Position numbers and translations under genes: made by a program. This document shows positions 57,171-64,000 of a DNA stretch of 64,000 nucleotides, piece by piece; within the stretch, counting starts at the first letter, position 1; each line of letters opens with the position of its first letter. The stretch is taken from positions 868,001 to 932,000 of the forward strand of contig NZ_JAPENY010000003.1 of NCBI RefSeq assembly GCF_026341825.1, in the 5' to 3' direction. The notes beneath the pieces are model-generated. The model was not told the DNA's origin. It saw nothing but the letters and a program-made list of their open reading frames with translations, and ran no database searches. This stretch comes from Streptomyces sp. NBC_00620 (lineage in GTDB: Bacteria; Actinomycetota; Actinomycetes; Streptomycetales; Streptomycetaceae).

Positions 57171-58588
57171 GGCTCCCCCTGCCGCGCAGCCTGCGCTCAC
57201 AGATCACCGCGAGTGTCGCCCTCCTGGTGGTCCTCGTGGTCGGCGTCGCCGGCCTCGTCATCGTGGACCGCATCGACCACCGTGACCGCACCGACGTCGA
57301 CCGGCAGCTCACCGCCCGCGCCACCAAGGTGCAGGAGGACGCCGACAAACTCCTCTCCACGGGAGACGGCGCCGACCGGGTCGGGAGCGACGACTACGGC
57401 GGCCTCCTCGCCGGCAGCCAGTCCCTGGTCCGGCTCATCTCCGGCAACGAGATCGTCGCCCAGCGCGGTGACCAGCTCACGGTCGACATTCCCGTCCCCA
57501 CCTCGGACGGCTTGAGCACCATCCGAGCCGGTGGCCAGACCTGGCGTTCCCTGGTGCAGCCCGTGGAAGACACCGGCAGCGAACGCCTTCAGGTGCTTCA
57601 AGACCTCGGCCCCATCGAACAGCGGCTGGCCGACAACACCCGCATCGTGGCCGGCGTCGCCGTGCTGTCCATGCTGTTCACGGCAGGCGGCGTGTGGCTG
57701 ATCACCAGAGTGGTCCTGCAGCCTCTGCAGCGGCTCCGCACCGGCGCACAACGCATCCGCCCCGCCGACACCCACCAGGAGCTGCCCACAGTCACCCGGC
57801 CGCAGGAGGTGGCGGACCTGTCCGCCTCCCTCAACCGCATGCTGGGCCAGCTCCAGACCAGCATGCACGCCACCCGCCGTTTCACCGCCGACGCCGGGCA
57901 CGAACTGCGTACCCCCCTCACCACCATCGGCATGAACCTGGAAACCCTGCAGCGCAACCCGCACCTCCCCGCCGCCCAGCGACAGGAAGCCCTCGACGCG
58001 ATGGTCGTCGAGCATCACCGCATCACGACACTGCTGGAGGGCCTGCAGATCCTCGCCCGTGGAGATGCCGGTGCGCTCCCGCCCCGTGCCACGGTGGATC
58101 TGCCCGCGCTGCTGGATGAAGCCGTACGACATGCGCAGCACCGGCATCCCACGACCACCTACTCCCTGTCCCTCGCTGCCGGCAGCGCTCCCCGCGTCCA
58201 GGGCTGGCCCGCCGGGTTGCGGCTGGCCGTGGACAACCTGCTCAACAACGCGGCCCTCCACGGGCGGCAACCCCACGGGCAGGTCCACGCATCACTCGTA
58301 TGGGACTCGTCGCTGGTCTACCTCTCCGTCACCGACGACGGGCCCGGCATCCCCGCCGATGAACGGGAAGCCGTCAAGGAACGCTTCGCACGGGGCCGTC
58401 GGCCCCGCAGTCACGGCTCCGGTCTCGGACTCGCCCTGGTACAGCAGCAGGCAGAACTCCACGGCGGCACGCTCACCCTGGGAGACGCCGTCGGCGGCGG
58501 CCTCCAAGCGACGCTGGCCATCCCACTGCGACAGGCCGCTCCTGCCTCCGCCCGCGTCACTCCCCCCGCACACTCCCGACGTGGATAG
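57167..58588 (+). CDS. Sensor histidine kinase with extracellular loop
   Basis: A 473-residue kinase. TM1 is at about 12-34 and TM2 at about 163-187, enclosing about 125 extracellular residues that should sense the signal. HAMP follows (LQPLQRLRTGAQRIRPADTH). The H-box is RRFTADAGHELRTPLTTIGM, the N-box GLRLAVDNLLNNAALHGRQP, and the ATP lid LSVTDDGPGIPADEREAVKE with GSGLGLALVQQQAELHGGTL. The ATG overlaps the regulator stop in ATGA. Confidence 0.95.
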   Translation: MRLPLPRSLRSQITASVALLVVLVVGVAGLVIVDRIDHRDRTDVDRQLTARATKVQEDADKLLSTGDGADRVGSDDYGGLLAGSQSLVRLISGNEIVAQRGDQLTVDIPVPTSDGLSTIRAGGQTWRSLVQPVEDTGSERLQVLQDLGPIEQRLADNTRIVAGVAVLSMLFTAGGVWLITRVVLQPLQRLRTGAQRIRPADTHQELPTVTRPQEVADLSASLNRMLGQLQTSMHATRRFTADAGHELRTPLTTIGMNLETLQRNPHLPAAQRQEALDAMVVEHHRITTLLEGLQILARGDAGALPPRATVDLPALLDEAVRHAQHRHPTTTYSLSLAAGSAPRVQGWPAGLRLAVDNLLNNAALHGRQPHGQVHASLVWDSSLVYLSVTDDGPGIPADEREAVKERFARGRRPRSHGSGLGLALVQQQAELHGGTLTLGDAVGGGLQATLAIPLRQAAPASARVTPPAHSRRG

Positions 58589-58952
58589 AACCATGGAGGC
58601 GCGGAACGGCTGTTGCTCGGTGGCCTCGGCACAAGCGGTTCGATAGAGGCCCTCGATCGAGCGATAACGAGGCGGGCTTGGACAGGCGTTGGCCTGCGGC
58701 GTCAGGATTCAGGGCGTGATCCCCGTCTTCACGGACGACGAGCCGCCGTGGGCCGGAAGCGGGGACGGTTCCGAGGAGTTCCCTTGCTGCTTCCGTGCGC
58801 CCCGAAGGTGTGCGCCCCACCCGGCAGGACCGAGATCGCTCCTTCTCCCCACGTGCCGCGGAGGCATGCCGCGTGTCGTCGGCTGGGCAGATCGACGGCT
58901 GTCGGCCCTTCTGTAGCTGTCGGCCTTCCATCGGGACAGGTATGTCGTATTC
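58589..58952. other. 364-base region without a recognisable gene
   Basis: Frames exist on both strands but none has a ribosome site and a sensible product. Composition is similar to coding DNA, so a decayed gene is possible. I see no strong hairpin or repeat. Confidence 0.35.
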
Positions 58953-59507
58953 ATGGCGTGTGACGCGCCCGGGATACGGGAAGCCGTGAACGCCCCGACC
59001 CGCCTGGCGAAGCGGCCTCCCGTTCGCCGTCGGGAAAACAGCGAACCACGGCCGCCACGGCGCACGGTCGCATCGGCGGCCGTGACCACGTCCGTCGGGC
59101 TGGCCGTGTTGGTGGCCTTGGGGACGCTCACTCACCAGACGGTGCTTGTGCCACCGCTCGCCGCCACGATGGCGATCGTCACCGCGACTCCCGAGTCTCC
59201 TCTCGCCCAGCCCCGCCATGTCATCGGCGGCCACATGCTGTCCTGCCTCGTCTGCTTCGCGGTGCTCGCCCTCGGCTGGCACGGCCCGTGGGCCGCGGCC
59301 GTGGCCTGCGGCATCTCCTGCGGACTCGTGCTCGTGCTCAAGGCGGCCCATCCGCCCGCCATGGCGACCGCAGTCATGATCATGGTCACCCACCCGTCCG
59401 CCAACCGCTTCGTACCCCTGCTGGCCGCCGGTGCGGCGCTGCTCGTCGCGGTGCAGATGGTCTCCGCCCGTCTGCAGCGAGAGGTCTATCCCACCTCTTG
59501 GTGGTGA
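58953..59507 (+). CDS. HPP-family membrane protein
   Basis: A 184-residue protein with about four TM helices and the signature KAAHPPAMATAVMIMVTHPS (HPP motif). Earlier strands include TVASAAVTTSVGLAVLVALG and PPLAATMAIVTATPESPLAQ. HPP proteins are linked to nitrite transport in some plants and cyanobacteria, but their role in actinomycetes is open. The ATG gives MACDAPGIRE; an internal GTG could start it. The stop codon lies inside a 13-bp tandem repeat. Confidence 0.8.
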   Translation: MACDAPGIREAVNAPTRLAKRPPVRRRENSEPRPPRRTVASAAVTTSVGLAVLVALGTLTHQTVLVPPLAATMAIVTATPESPLAQPRHVIGGHMLSCLVCFAVLALGWHGPWAAAVACGISCGLVLVLKAAHPPAMATAVMIMVTHPSANRFVPLLAAGAALLVAVQMVSARLQREVYPTSWW

Positions 59508-59546
59508 TACCTGGTGGTGATACCTGGTGGTGATACCTGGTGGTGA
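59498..59546. repeat. 13-bp tandem repeat, 3.8 copies
   Basis: The unit CTGGTGGTGATAC occurs in three full copies (first with TT for CT) and a partial fourth, starting over the end of the HPP gene. All copies are exact apart from the first base pair. It lies between convergent genes and is a good candidate for copy-number variation between strains. Confidence 0.85.
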
Positions 59547-59594
59547 GCCGACACCGTCGTACGGCTTCGCCTGGCGGGGGCGGTCGTACGGCAT

Positions 59595-61601
59595 TCACCA
59601 ACTGGTTTCGTCGAAGCGGGCGTCGGTGGGTCCGGCCTTCTTGAGCCGGACGCCGTGAGGTGCTCCTTGCAGTTCCGCGTAGACCCCGCGGCGGGCGAGG
59701 AGTTCGTGATGTGTCCCGCCTTCCACCAGCCGCCCGTGGTCGAGTACGACGATACGGTCGGCCTGCGGAGCCAGCTGCAGGTCATGAGTGATCATGAGGG
59801 TCGTATGGCCGGACATCAGCTCGCGGAGCGGGCCGATCACACGACGGGCGGCGAGGGCGTCCAGTCCGGTCGTGGGCTCGTCCAGGATCAGTACGGGCGC
59901 GTCGCGAAGCATCGCGCGGGCAATCGCGATGCGCTGCAGTTGCCCGCCGGAGAGCCGGGCGGTGTGGGGGTCGATGGGGGTGTCGTAGCCCTGCGGGAGT
60001 GCGGCGATGAAGCCGTGGGCGGCCGCGGAGCGGGCCGACTGATCGATCTCCCGATCGGTGGCACCGGGGCGGCCGCAGGCGATGTTCTCGCGGATGGTGT
60101 CGTGCAGGATCAAGGTCTGCTGGGGCAGCAGGGTGACGTGTTCGCGCAGGTAGGACACCGGAATGGTGTCGAGGGCAACACCGTCGAGCCGGACACTTCC
60201 TTCGGTGGGGTCGTAGAAGCGCAGGAGCAGCTTGGCGATGGTGGACTTGCCGGCGCCGCTCGGTCCGGTGACCACGACGAATTCACCGGGCCGTGCGGTG
60301 AGGGATACGTTGTGGAGGGTGGGCGCGTCCTGTCCCGGATAGCGGAAGCCGACCCGGTCGAGTTGCACGGTCCCGCGCACGCGCCAGGGGATGACGGCCC
60401 GATGCGCGGGCGGGTCGGTGACGGCCGACTGTGTGTCGAGGATTTCCAGCAGCCGTTCGGCGCCCGCGGTGGCCGCGGTGATGGTCAGGCCGAGTTGGCC
60501 GAGGCTGCGCAGCGGCGGGTACAGATAGCCCAGGAAGGCGGCGAAGGACAGGAGTTGACCGATGGTCATGCGGTCCTGGGAGATTTCCCAGGCGCCCAGT
60601 CCGATCACTCCGAGGACGCACACCGTCTCGATGACTTCCACGGCCTGTTCGTAGAGTTCACTCATGCGTGCCCCGGTCACTGAAGCCCGCATCCATGCGC
60701 GGGCTTCGCGCCGCAGCCGCTTCTCCTCGGCGTTCTTGCGGTTGTAGGCCTGGGTGAGCACGACGTTGCCGAGTGCTTCCTCGACGACCGAGGTGATGGC
60801 TCCGTCGGCAACGCGCTCCTCGCGTGCGACCGACTTGATCGGCGCGGAGAACTTCCTGGCCGTGAACCACAGGACAGGGGCCAGGGTGAAGGTGGCGAGG
60901 GCCAGGTCCCAGCGCAGCCACAGGGCCGCGGCCGAGAACAGTACGACGTTGAAGATCGCGGAAACGATGCCGACGACGCCGGAGACGACCATCTCCTCGA
61001 TGGACTCGACGTCTCCCGTCAACCGCTCCACCAGGTCGCCTTGGCGGTGTCGCTGGAAGAAGTCCGGCGGCAGGTCCTGGACGTGCCCGAAGACGCGAGC
61101 GCGCAGCCGCATGACGAAGCGCTCCGCGGTCCACACGGCAGCCGAGTTGCCGGCGTATCCGACAGCGGCGCCGAGGAGCGCGACGGCGAGCCACTGGCCC
61201 GCCGGTACCCAGAAGGCGCTGAGTGAGCCCTTCTGGAGCGCGTGGTCGGTCAGTTCACCGAACAGCAGGATCGCCGCCGTCTCGCACAGCGCGGCCACGA
61301 CGACACAGCTGCAGATCAGCACCAGCCAGCGCCGGTCGTCCTTCGTCAGTGGCCAGAAGCGGGAGAACGCCTGCCGCATGGTGAGCTGTGGCGCCGCGGC
61401 CGTGTCGCCGCCCTCCGTCTCGGCGGGGTCGGCGGCGACGCGCTCCGGTTGAAGTCCTACGAGCGTCTGGGTGCCGTGCGGGCGCAGGAGACCGGCTCGG
61501 CGGTGACGGCCTCTTACGGGTGGCACCTGCGCCAGGCGCAGTTGCATCGTCTGCTGATCGTCGTATGAGGTCACTGCCACTCCTGAATCGGGCTCCGACA
61601 T
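59595..61601 (-). CDS. ABC exporter, fused permease-ATPase
   Basis: A 668-residue half-transporter. About 80 unusual N-terminal residues come first, then six TM helices (about 95-390) including WLVLICSCVVVAALCETAAI. The ATPase domain shows VVVTGPSGAGKSTIAKLLLR (Walker A), TARLSGGQLQRIAIARAMLR (signature), VLILDEPTTGLDALAARRVI (Walker B) and MITHDLQLAPQADRIVVL (switch His). The ATG choice (MSEPDSGVAV) is not backed by a strong ribosome site; MQLRLAQV is an option. A gene for a cationic peptide lies 56 bases upstream on the same strand, which could be its cargo. Confidence 0.92.
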   Translation of the reverse strand: MSEPDSGVAVTSYDDQQTMQLRLAQVPPVRGRHRRAGLLRPHGTQTLVGLQPERVAADPAETEGGDTAAAPQLTMRQAFSRFWPLTKDDRRWLVLICSCVVVAALCETAAILLFGELTDHALQKGSLSAFWVPAGQWLAVALLGAAVGYAGNSAAVWTAERFVMRLRARVFGHVQDLPPDFFQRHRQGDLVERLTGDVESIEEMVVSGVVGIVSAIFNVVLFSAAALWLRWDLALATFTLAPVLWFTARKFSAPIKSVAREERVADGAITSVVEEALGNVVLTQAYNRKNAEEKRLRREARAWMRASVTGARMSELYEQAVEVIETVCVLGVIGLGAWEISQDRMTIGQLLSFAAFLGYLYPPLRSLGQLGLTITAATAGAERLLEILDTQSAVTDPPAHRAVIPWRVRGTVQLDRVGFRYPGQDAPTLHNVSLTARPGEFVVVTGPSGAGKSTIAKLLLRFYDPTEGSVRLDGVALDTIPVSYLREHVTLLPQQTLILHDTIRENIACGRPGATDREIDQSARSAAAHGFIAALPQGYDTPIDPHTARLSGGQLQRIAIARAMLRDAPVLILDEPTTGLDALAARRVIGPLRELMSGHTTLMITHDLQLAPQADRIVVLDHGRLVEGGTHHELLARRGVYAELQGAPHGVRLKKAGPTDARFDETSW

Positions 61602-61608
61602 GCCAGAA

Positions 61609-61639
61609 GCGGGCCCGCGACTTGCTGCCGCGGACCCGC
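61609..61639 (-). terminator. Hairpin between the cationic peptide gene and the ABC exporter
   Basis: GCGGGCCCGCG and CGCGGACCCGC pair over 11 positions with one mismatch (C/A) around a 9-base loop. It would act as a partial terminator, letting the peptide be made in excess over the transporter. Confidence 0.5.
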
Positions 61640-61657
61640 CTTTCACCCCGGAACCGT

Positions 61658-61771
61658 TCAGTGCTTGATCGGGCGCTTGCGGGGCTTCGGCTTCGCCGTC
61701 TTGGTCTTGGCGGGCTTCGCCGGCTTGGCGTCCTTGACGTGCTTGATGGCGGCAACCTTCTTGAAGCTCAT
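61658..61771 (-). CDS. 37-residue Lys/Pro-rich cationic peptide gene
   Basis: The minus strand has GGAGG four bases before an ATG that opens MSFKKVAAIKHVKDAKPAKP, followed by AKTKTAKPKPRKRPIKH and a stop. Fifteen of 37 residues are Lys, Arg or His and there is one acidic residue. There is no signal peptide. The composition resembles histone H1/HU tails, antimicrobial peptides or RiPP precursors. An ABC exporter gene follows 56 bases downstream on the same strand. No modification enzyme is nearby. Existence of the gene is well supported by the ribosome site; function is unknown. Confidence 0.8.
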   Translation of the reverse strand: MSFKKVAAIKHVKDAKPAKPAKTKTAKPKPRKRPIKH

Positions 61772-61949
61772 ATTTCCTCCATAAGCGCAGCTCAACTGCC
61801 GCGTGGTTCCTTTCGCCGGAGCCGTCCGGCTTCGACACGGAAGACATTAGGAGGCTTTCTTGAGGCGAGTTTAAGAAGCCGGCGGCGAGGCAGTTGTCCA
61901 CCGCATCTGAAATTCGCGGTCACATCGAACCAGTGGTGGGACCGGCCGT

Positions 61950-62077
61950 GCGACGGAGCATGGTCACGGCCTACACGGACCCCAGCTGGTCGCCGCTGTT
62001 CGTCGGAATCGCGGGCCTGGTGACGGAGGTCGGCGGCCTGATGGACGGACGGGTACGTCGAGATCCTGTCGCGCTGA
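61950..62077 (+). pseudogene. PEP-utilising enzyme (swivelling domain) remnant
   Basis: The frame reads TAYTDPSWSPLFVGIAGLVT then EVGGLMDG, matching the mobile phosphohistidine domain of PEP synthase and rifampin phosphotransferase. The expected THG with the active His is missing. A shifted frame just after gives GYVEILSR and a stop, the usual C-terminal end. So an internal deletion has joined the two ends. The gene is inactive. No N-terminal ATP-grasp part is present. The rest of 61772-62264 holds the promoters of neighbours and no other gene. Confidence 0.65.
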
Positions 62078-62264
62078 GGCGTTCGAAAAACCAGTGGAAC
62101 GGCGCCGCTGTGCGCCATTACCGTGCTGCCGAGCCAAGTCGTCTGGGTAAGGACGTGCCGTTGTACACCCTGTGAGACCTCCCGAGAGCTGATCTGTCGC
62201 GCGTCGCGCATGTGCGCCGCGCTCCTTTTTGCTGCGGACTTCTCACTGAAACCGGTGTACTTCT

Positions 62265-62813
62265 GTGCTCAATATCTGGGTGGTCATGCCCACCTGCCTG
62301 CCAACCGTTCTCCGCCGTTGCCACGCGTGCGCGTCCGAACGCTTCCGGACCAGCGGAAAATTTCGCGTCAACGCAAACCACAAGCTCCTCGACGCATGGC
62401 TCCTCGTGCTCTGTACGGCATGCGGGGACACGGCCAAGCTCACGATCCTGGAGCGGATGAATGTGCGCTCCGTACGACCTGAGCTGCTGGACCGGATGCA
62501 CGACAACGACCCTGGTCTGACGGCTGAGTTGCTCCAGGATCCGGTCGTGCGGCGCCGTAATCGCATCGCCCTCGACTGGGACGACGCCTGGCGCCTCGAC
62601 ACCGGCGGATCGGATCACCTGGACCGCGAGGTGATCGACGTATCGGTCCGCTTCGCGGCGCGGATCCCGGTCCGGCCGGTGCGACTGATCGCTGAAGGTT
62701 GCGGTCTTTCGCGGGCCGAGGTCGAGCGCCTGATCACGGAGGGGAAGCTCGTTTCGGCCGTCCGGCTGAGCGGCAAGCTCTCCGGCGACTTCACCTTCAC
62801 GCTCAAGCACTGA
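62265..62813 (+). CDS. DUF1062 family protein
   Basis: A 182-residue protein: WVVMPTCLPTVLRRCHACAS, ERFRTSGKFRVNANHKLLDA and LLVLCTACGDTAKLTILERM, with two CxxC pairs (CHAC, CTAC) that may bind zinc, then IALDWDDAWRLDT and LIAEGCGLSRAEVERLITEG, an S4-like end. This is the DUF1062 pattern; no reaction is known. The GTG start is weak; an internal ATG (MPTCLPT) is possible. A 19-bp hairpin follows the stop by 10 bases. Confidence 0.85.
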   Translation: MLNIWVVMPTCLPTVLRRCHACASERFRTSGKFRVNANHKLLDAWLLVLCTACGDTAKLTILERMNVRSVRPELLDRMHDNDPGLTAELLQDPVVRRRNRIALDWDDAWRLDTGGSDHLDREVIDVSVRFAARIPVRPVRLIAEGCGLSRAEVERLITEGKLVSAVRLSGKLSGDFTFTLKH

Positions 62814-62823
62814 GCCCTCCTCG

Positions 62824-62868
62824 GGACCAGGGCCTGTCCGGCAAGACGCGCCGGACAGGCCCTGGTCC
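62824..62868. terminator. 19-bp perfect hairpin after the DUF1062 gene
   Basis: GGACCAGGGCCTGTCCGGC (62824-62842) pairs exactly with GCCGGACAGGCCCTGGTCC (62850-62868) around the 7-base loop AAGACGC. Its position just after the stop codon supports strong termination. Confidence 0.8.
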
Positions 62869-62988
62869 ACCGAACGCGGCACTCGGTATGTGGTCGTACG
62901 CGGAAAACACCGGATTCCGGTGGCGACCGTTCACCTGCAATGGGCTGATCATGGAACCCTCAAGTACGAAACCTGGAACGGAGTCGAC

Positions 62989-63654
62989 GTGAAGGTAGTT
63001 CTCTTCGGTGCATCGGGCATGGTCGGGCAAGGCGTCCTGCGCGCATGCCTGGAAGACCCCGAGGTCGCCGAGGTCATCGCCGTCGTACGGCGACCGCTCG
63101 GCAAGAACGCACCGAAGCTTCGCGAAGTGCGGCACGCCGACCTCTCCGATCTCACCCCGATCGCGGCGCAGTTGTCAGGGGCGGACGCGTGTTTCTACTG
63201 CCTCGGAGTGTCGTCGGTGGGGCGCAATCGCGAGGAGTACGAGAGGATCACGTACGGCTACGCGATGGAGGCGGCGCGAGTCGTGGCGGCCGGGAATCCG
63301 CACCTGACATTCGTGTACGTGTCGGGGGAAGGCACCGACAGCACGGAACGGGGGCGAGCCTTCTGGGCCCGGGTGAAGGGCCGGACGGAGAACGCGCTGA
63401 TGGCCATGGACATGCGCGCGTACGCCTTCCGTCCCGGATGGATCCAGCCCGTCCACGGGGAGACCTCCCGAACACGGTGGTACCGAGTGGCCTACCGGAT
63501 CACGTCCTGGCTCTATCCACTCCTGCGCCGCGTGACACCCCGCTACGTGACCAGCACCGAGCACCTCGGGCGGGCGATGATCGCCGTCGCCCGGCTCGAC
63601 GGTTCCGGACCCCGCATTCTGCGGACGGACGAGATCACCCGGCTCGGCGCGTAG
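62989..63654 (+). CDS. NAD(P)-binding Rossmann protein (atypical SDR, NmrA/HTATIP2-like)
   Basis: A 221-residue protein: MKVVLFGASGMVGQGVLRAC binds NAD(P), DACFYCLGVSSVGRNREEYE and FVYVSGEGTDSTERGRAFWA follow, with the YxxxK replaced by a WARVKG motif. The end ALRRVTPRYVTSTEHLGRAM-type segment (LLRRVTPRYVTSTEHLGRAM) supports the HTATIP2/TIP30-like group. I chose the GTG after ACGGAG; a longer frame lacks support. The reaction is unknown. Confidence 0.88.
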   Translation: MKVVLFGASGMVGQGVLRACLEDPEVAEVIAVVRRPLGKNAPKLREVRHADLSDLTPIAAQLSGADACFYCLGVSSVGRNREEYERITYGYAMEAARVVAAGNPHLTFVYVSGEGTDSTERGRAFWARVKGRTENALMAMDMRAYAFRPGWIQPVHGETSRTRWYRVAYRITSWLYPLLRRVTPRYVTSTEHLGRAMIAVARLDGSGPRILRTDEITRLGA

Positions 63655-63833
63655 AGACGTACGGACGGCAGGCCGCCGGAAATCACCGGAATCCAGCGAT
63701 GGCACTTCACCAGCGCGGCCGGGACCTTGACGGCTCGACGACAGAGGGAAGCGGCTCGATGCCGATCCGCATCCGGCCCAACGCCTCGACAGCGGCACCG
63801 CGTACTCCTGCGACAGCCCGAGGAGCGTGTGCG

Positions 63834-64000
63834 TCACAGACTCCGGCTGGGCCTGCCGTTTCTGTTCTTCTGGGCCGAGGTGGCGATCAACTGGTCGATC
63901 AGGGCGATCAGTACGTCCCGGCACGACTCGCGGTCCCGGGCGTCACAGAGGAGTACGGGAGTTCCCTCCGGCAGCGCCAGTGAGTCACGGATCTGCTCGG
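63834..64000 (-). CDS. CvnD-type ATP/GTP-binding protein (conservon), 3' end only
   Basis: The minus strand reads IRDSLALPEGTPVLLCDARD, RESCRDVLIALIDQLIATSA and QKNRNGRPSRSLstop. This is the C-terminus of the Ras-like CvnD GTPases, which in Streptomyces form conservons with CvnA (kinase), CvnB (roadblock) and CvnC. The rest of the protein and the other conservon genes lie beyond the window. The gene is cut by the window edge. Confidence 0.75.
   Translation of the reverse strand, partial: EQIRDSLALPEGTPVLLCDARDRESCRDVLIALIDQLIATSAQKNRNGRPSRSL

Overview
The window looks like a piece of a Streptomyces (or close actinomycete) chromosome. The support is very high GC with G/C-rich third codon positions, frequent GTG starts, a tRNA without an encoded CCA, an RNA polymerase alpha subunit with a typical Streptomyces sequence, SpoIIE-type phosphatase and conservon (CvnD) genes, and many Tat-type signal peptides. 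It has no ribosomal, phage or large conjugative block. It is an accessory-rich stretch with many gene remnants, and nothing was searched against a database, so all names rest on motif reading.

Layout. (1) 0-4.6 kb: a complete rpoA gene standing alone, without its ribosomal-protein neighbours. It is followed by transposase scraps, an ECF sigma factor with a SnoaL tail, and a divergent SnoaL-LUD fusion gene, then remnants next to tRNA-Pro(GGG). (2) 4.7-11.4 kb: DUF309, cobF, a large MFS exporter with a winged-helix tail, cobK, TauE/SafE, and a MarR/YceI divergent pair. (3) 11.5-21.1 kb: a carbohydrate-uptake locus with a LacI regulator, an ABC importer (lipoprotein plus two permeases) and a 1510-residue Tat-exported multidomain protein. 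Four copies of one 16-bp operator lie in front of the regulator and the importer. (4) 21.2-23 kb: a NUDIX-like protein and a membrane SpoIIE phosphatase. (5) 23-30.9 kb: a LysR regulator divergent from a seven-gene operon (pxpA, pxpB, pxpC, MFS importer, SDR, aminotransferase, RraA-type aldolase), which reads as a catabolic pathway for a substituted 5-oxoproline. (6) 30.9-37.8 kb: an ABC exporter, a PL7 alginate lyase, truncated enolase-superfamily and LacI genes, an IS200/IS605 element with tnpA and tnpB, and a Tat-exported hydrolase.

(7) 37.8-46.5 kb: an envelope or metabolite cluster with a membrane glycosyltransferase-like protein, a molybdopterin oxidoreductase with a membrane anchor, a SAM methyltransferase, DUF2064, GT2, a response regulator and histidine kinase, and an epimerase. 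Two translational-coupling junctions in this cluster have been expanded by tandem duplication into chains of mini-ORFs. (8) 46.5-51.8 kb: VOC protein, exonuclease-BRCT-BRCT-TerD fusion, nitronate monooxygenase-like enzyme, DinB protein. (9) 52-58.6 kb: two paralogous ferric-reductase-like flavocytochromes, each paired with a small single-span protein beginning M-x-RITLW. The second pair is divergent from a two-component system, across five tandem 19-bp palindromes. (10) 58.9-64 kb: HPP protein, an ABC exporter preceded by a gene for a 37-residue Lys/Pro-rich cationic peptide with a strong ribosome binding site, a DUF1062 protein, an NAD(P)-binding protein and the end of a CvnD GTPase.

Most notable for follow-up: the isolated rpoA, the oxoproline/aldolase operon, the amplified coupling junctions, the reductase plus M-x-RITLW small-protein module, the palindromic operator array, and the cationic peptide/ABC pair.
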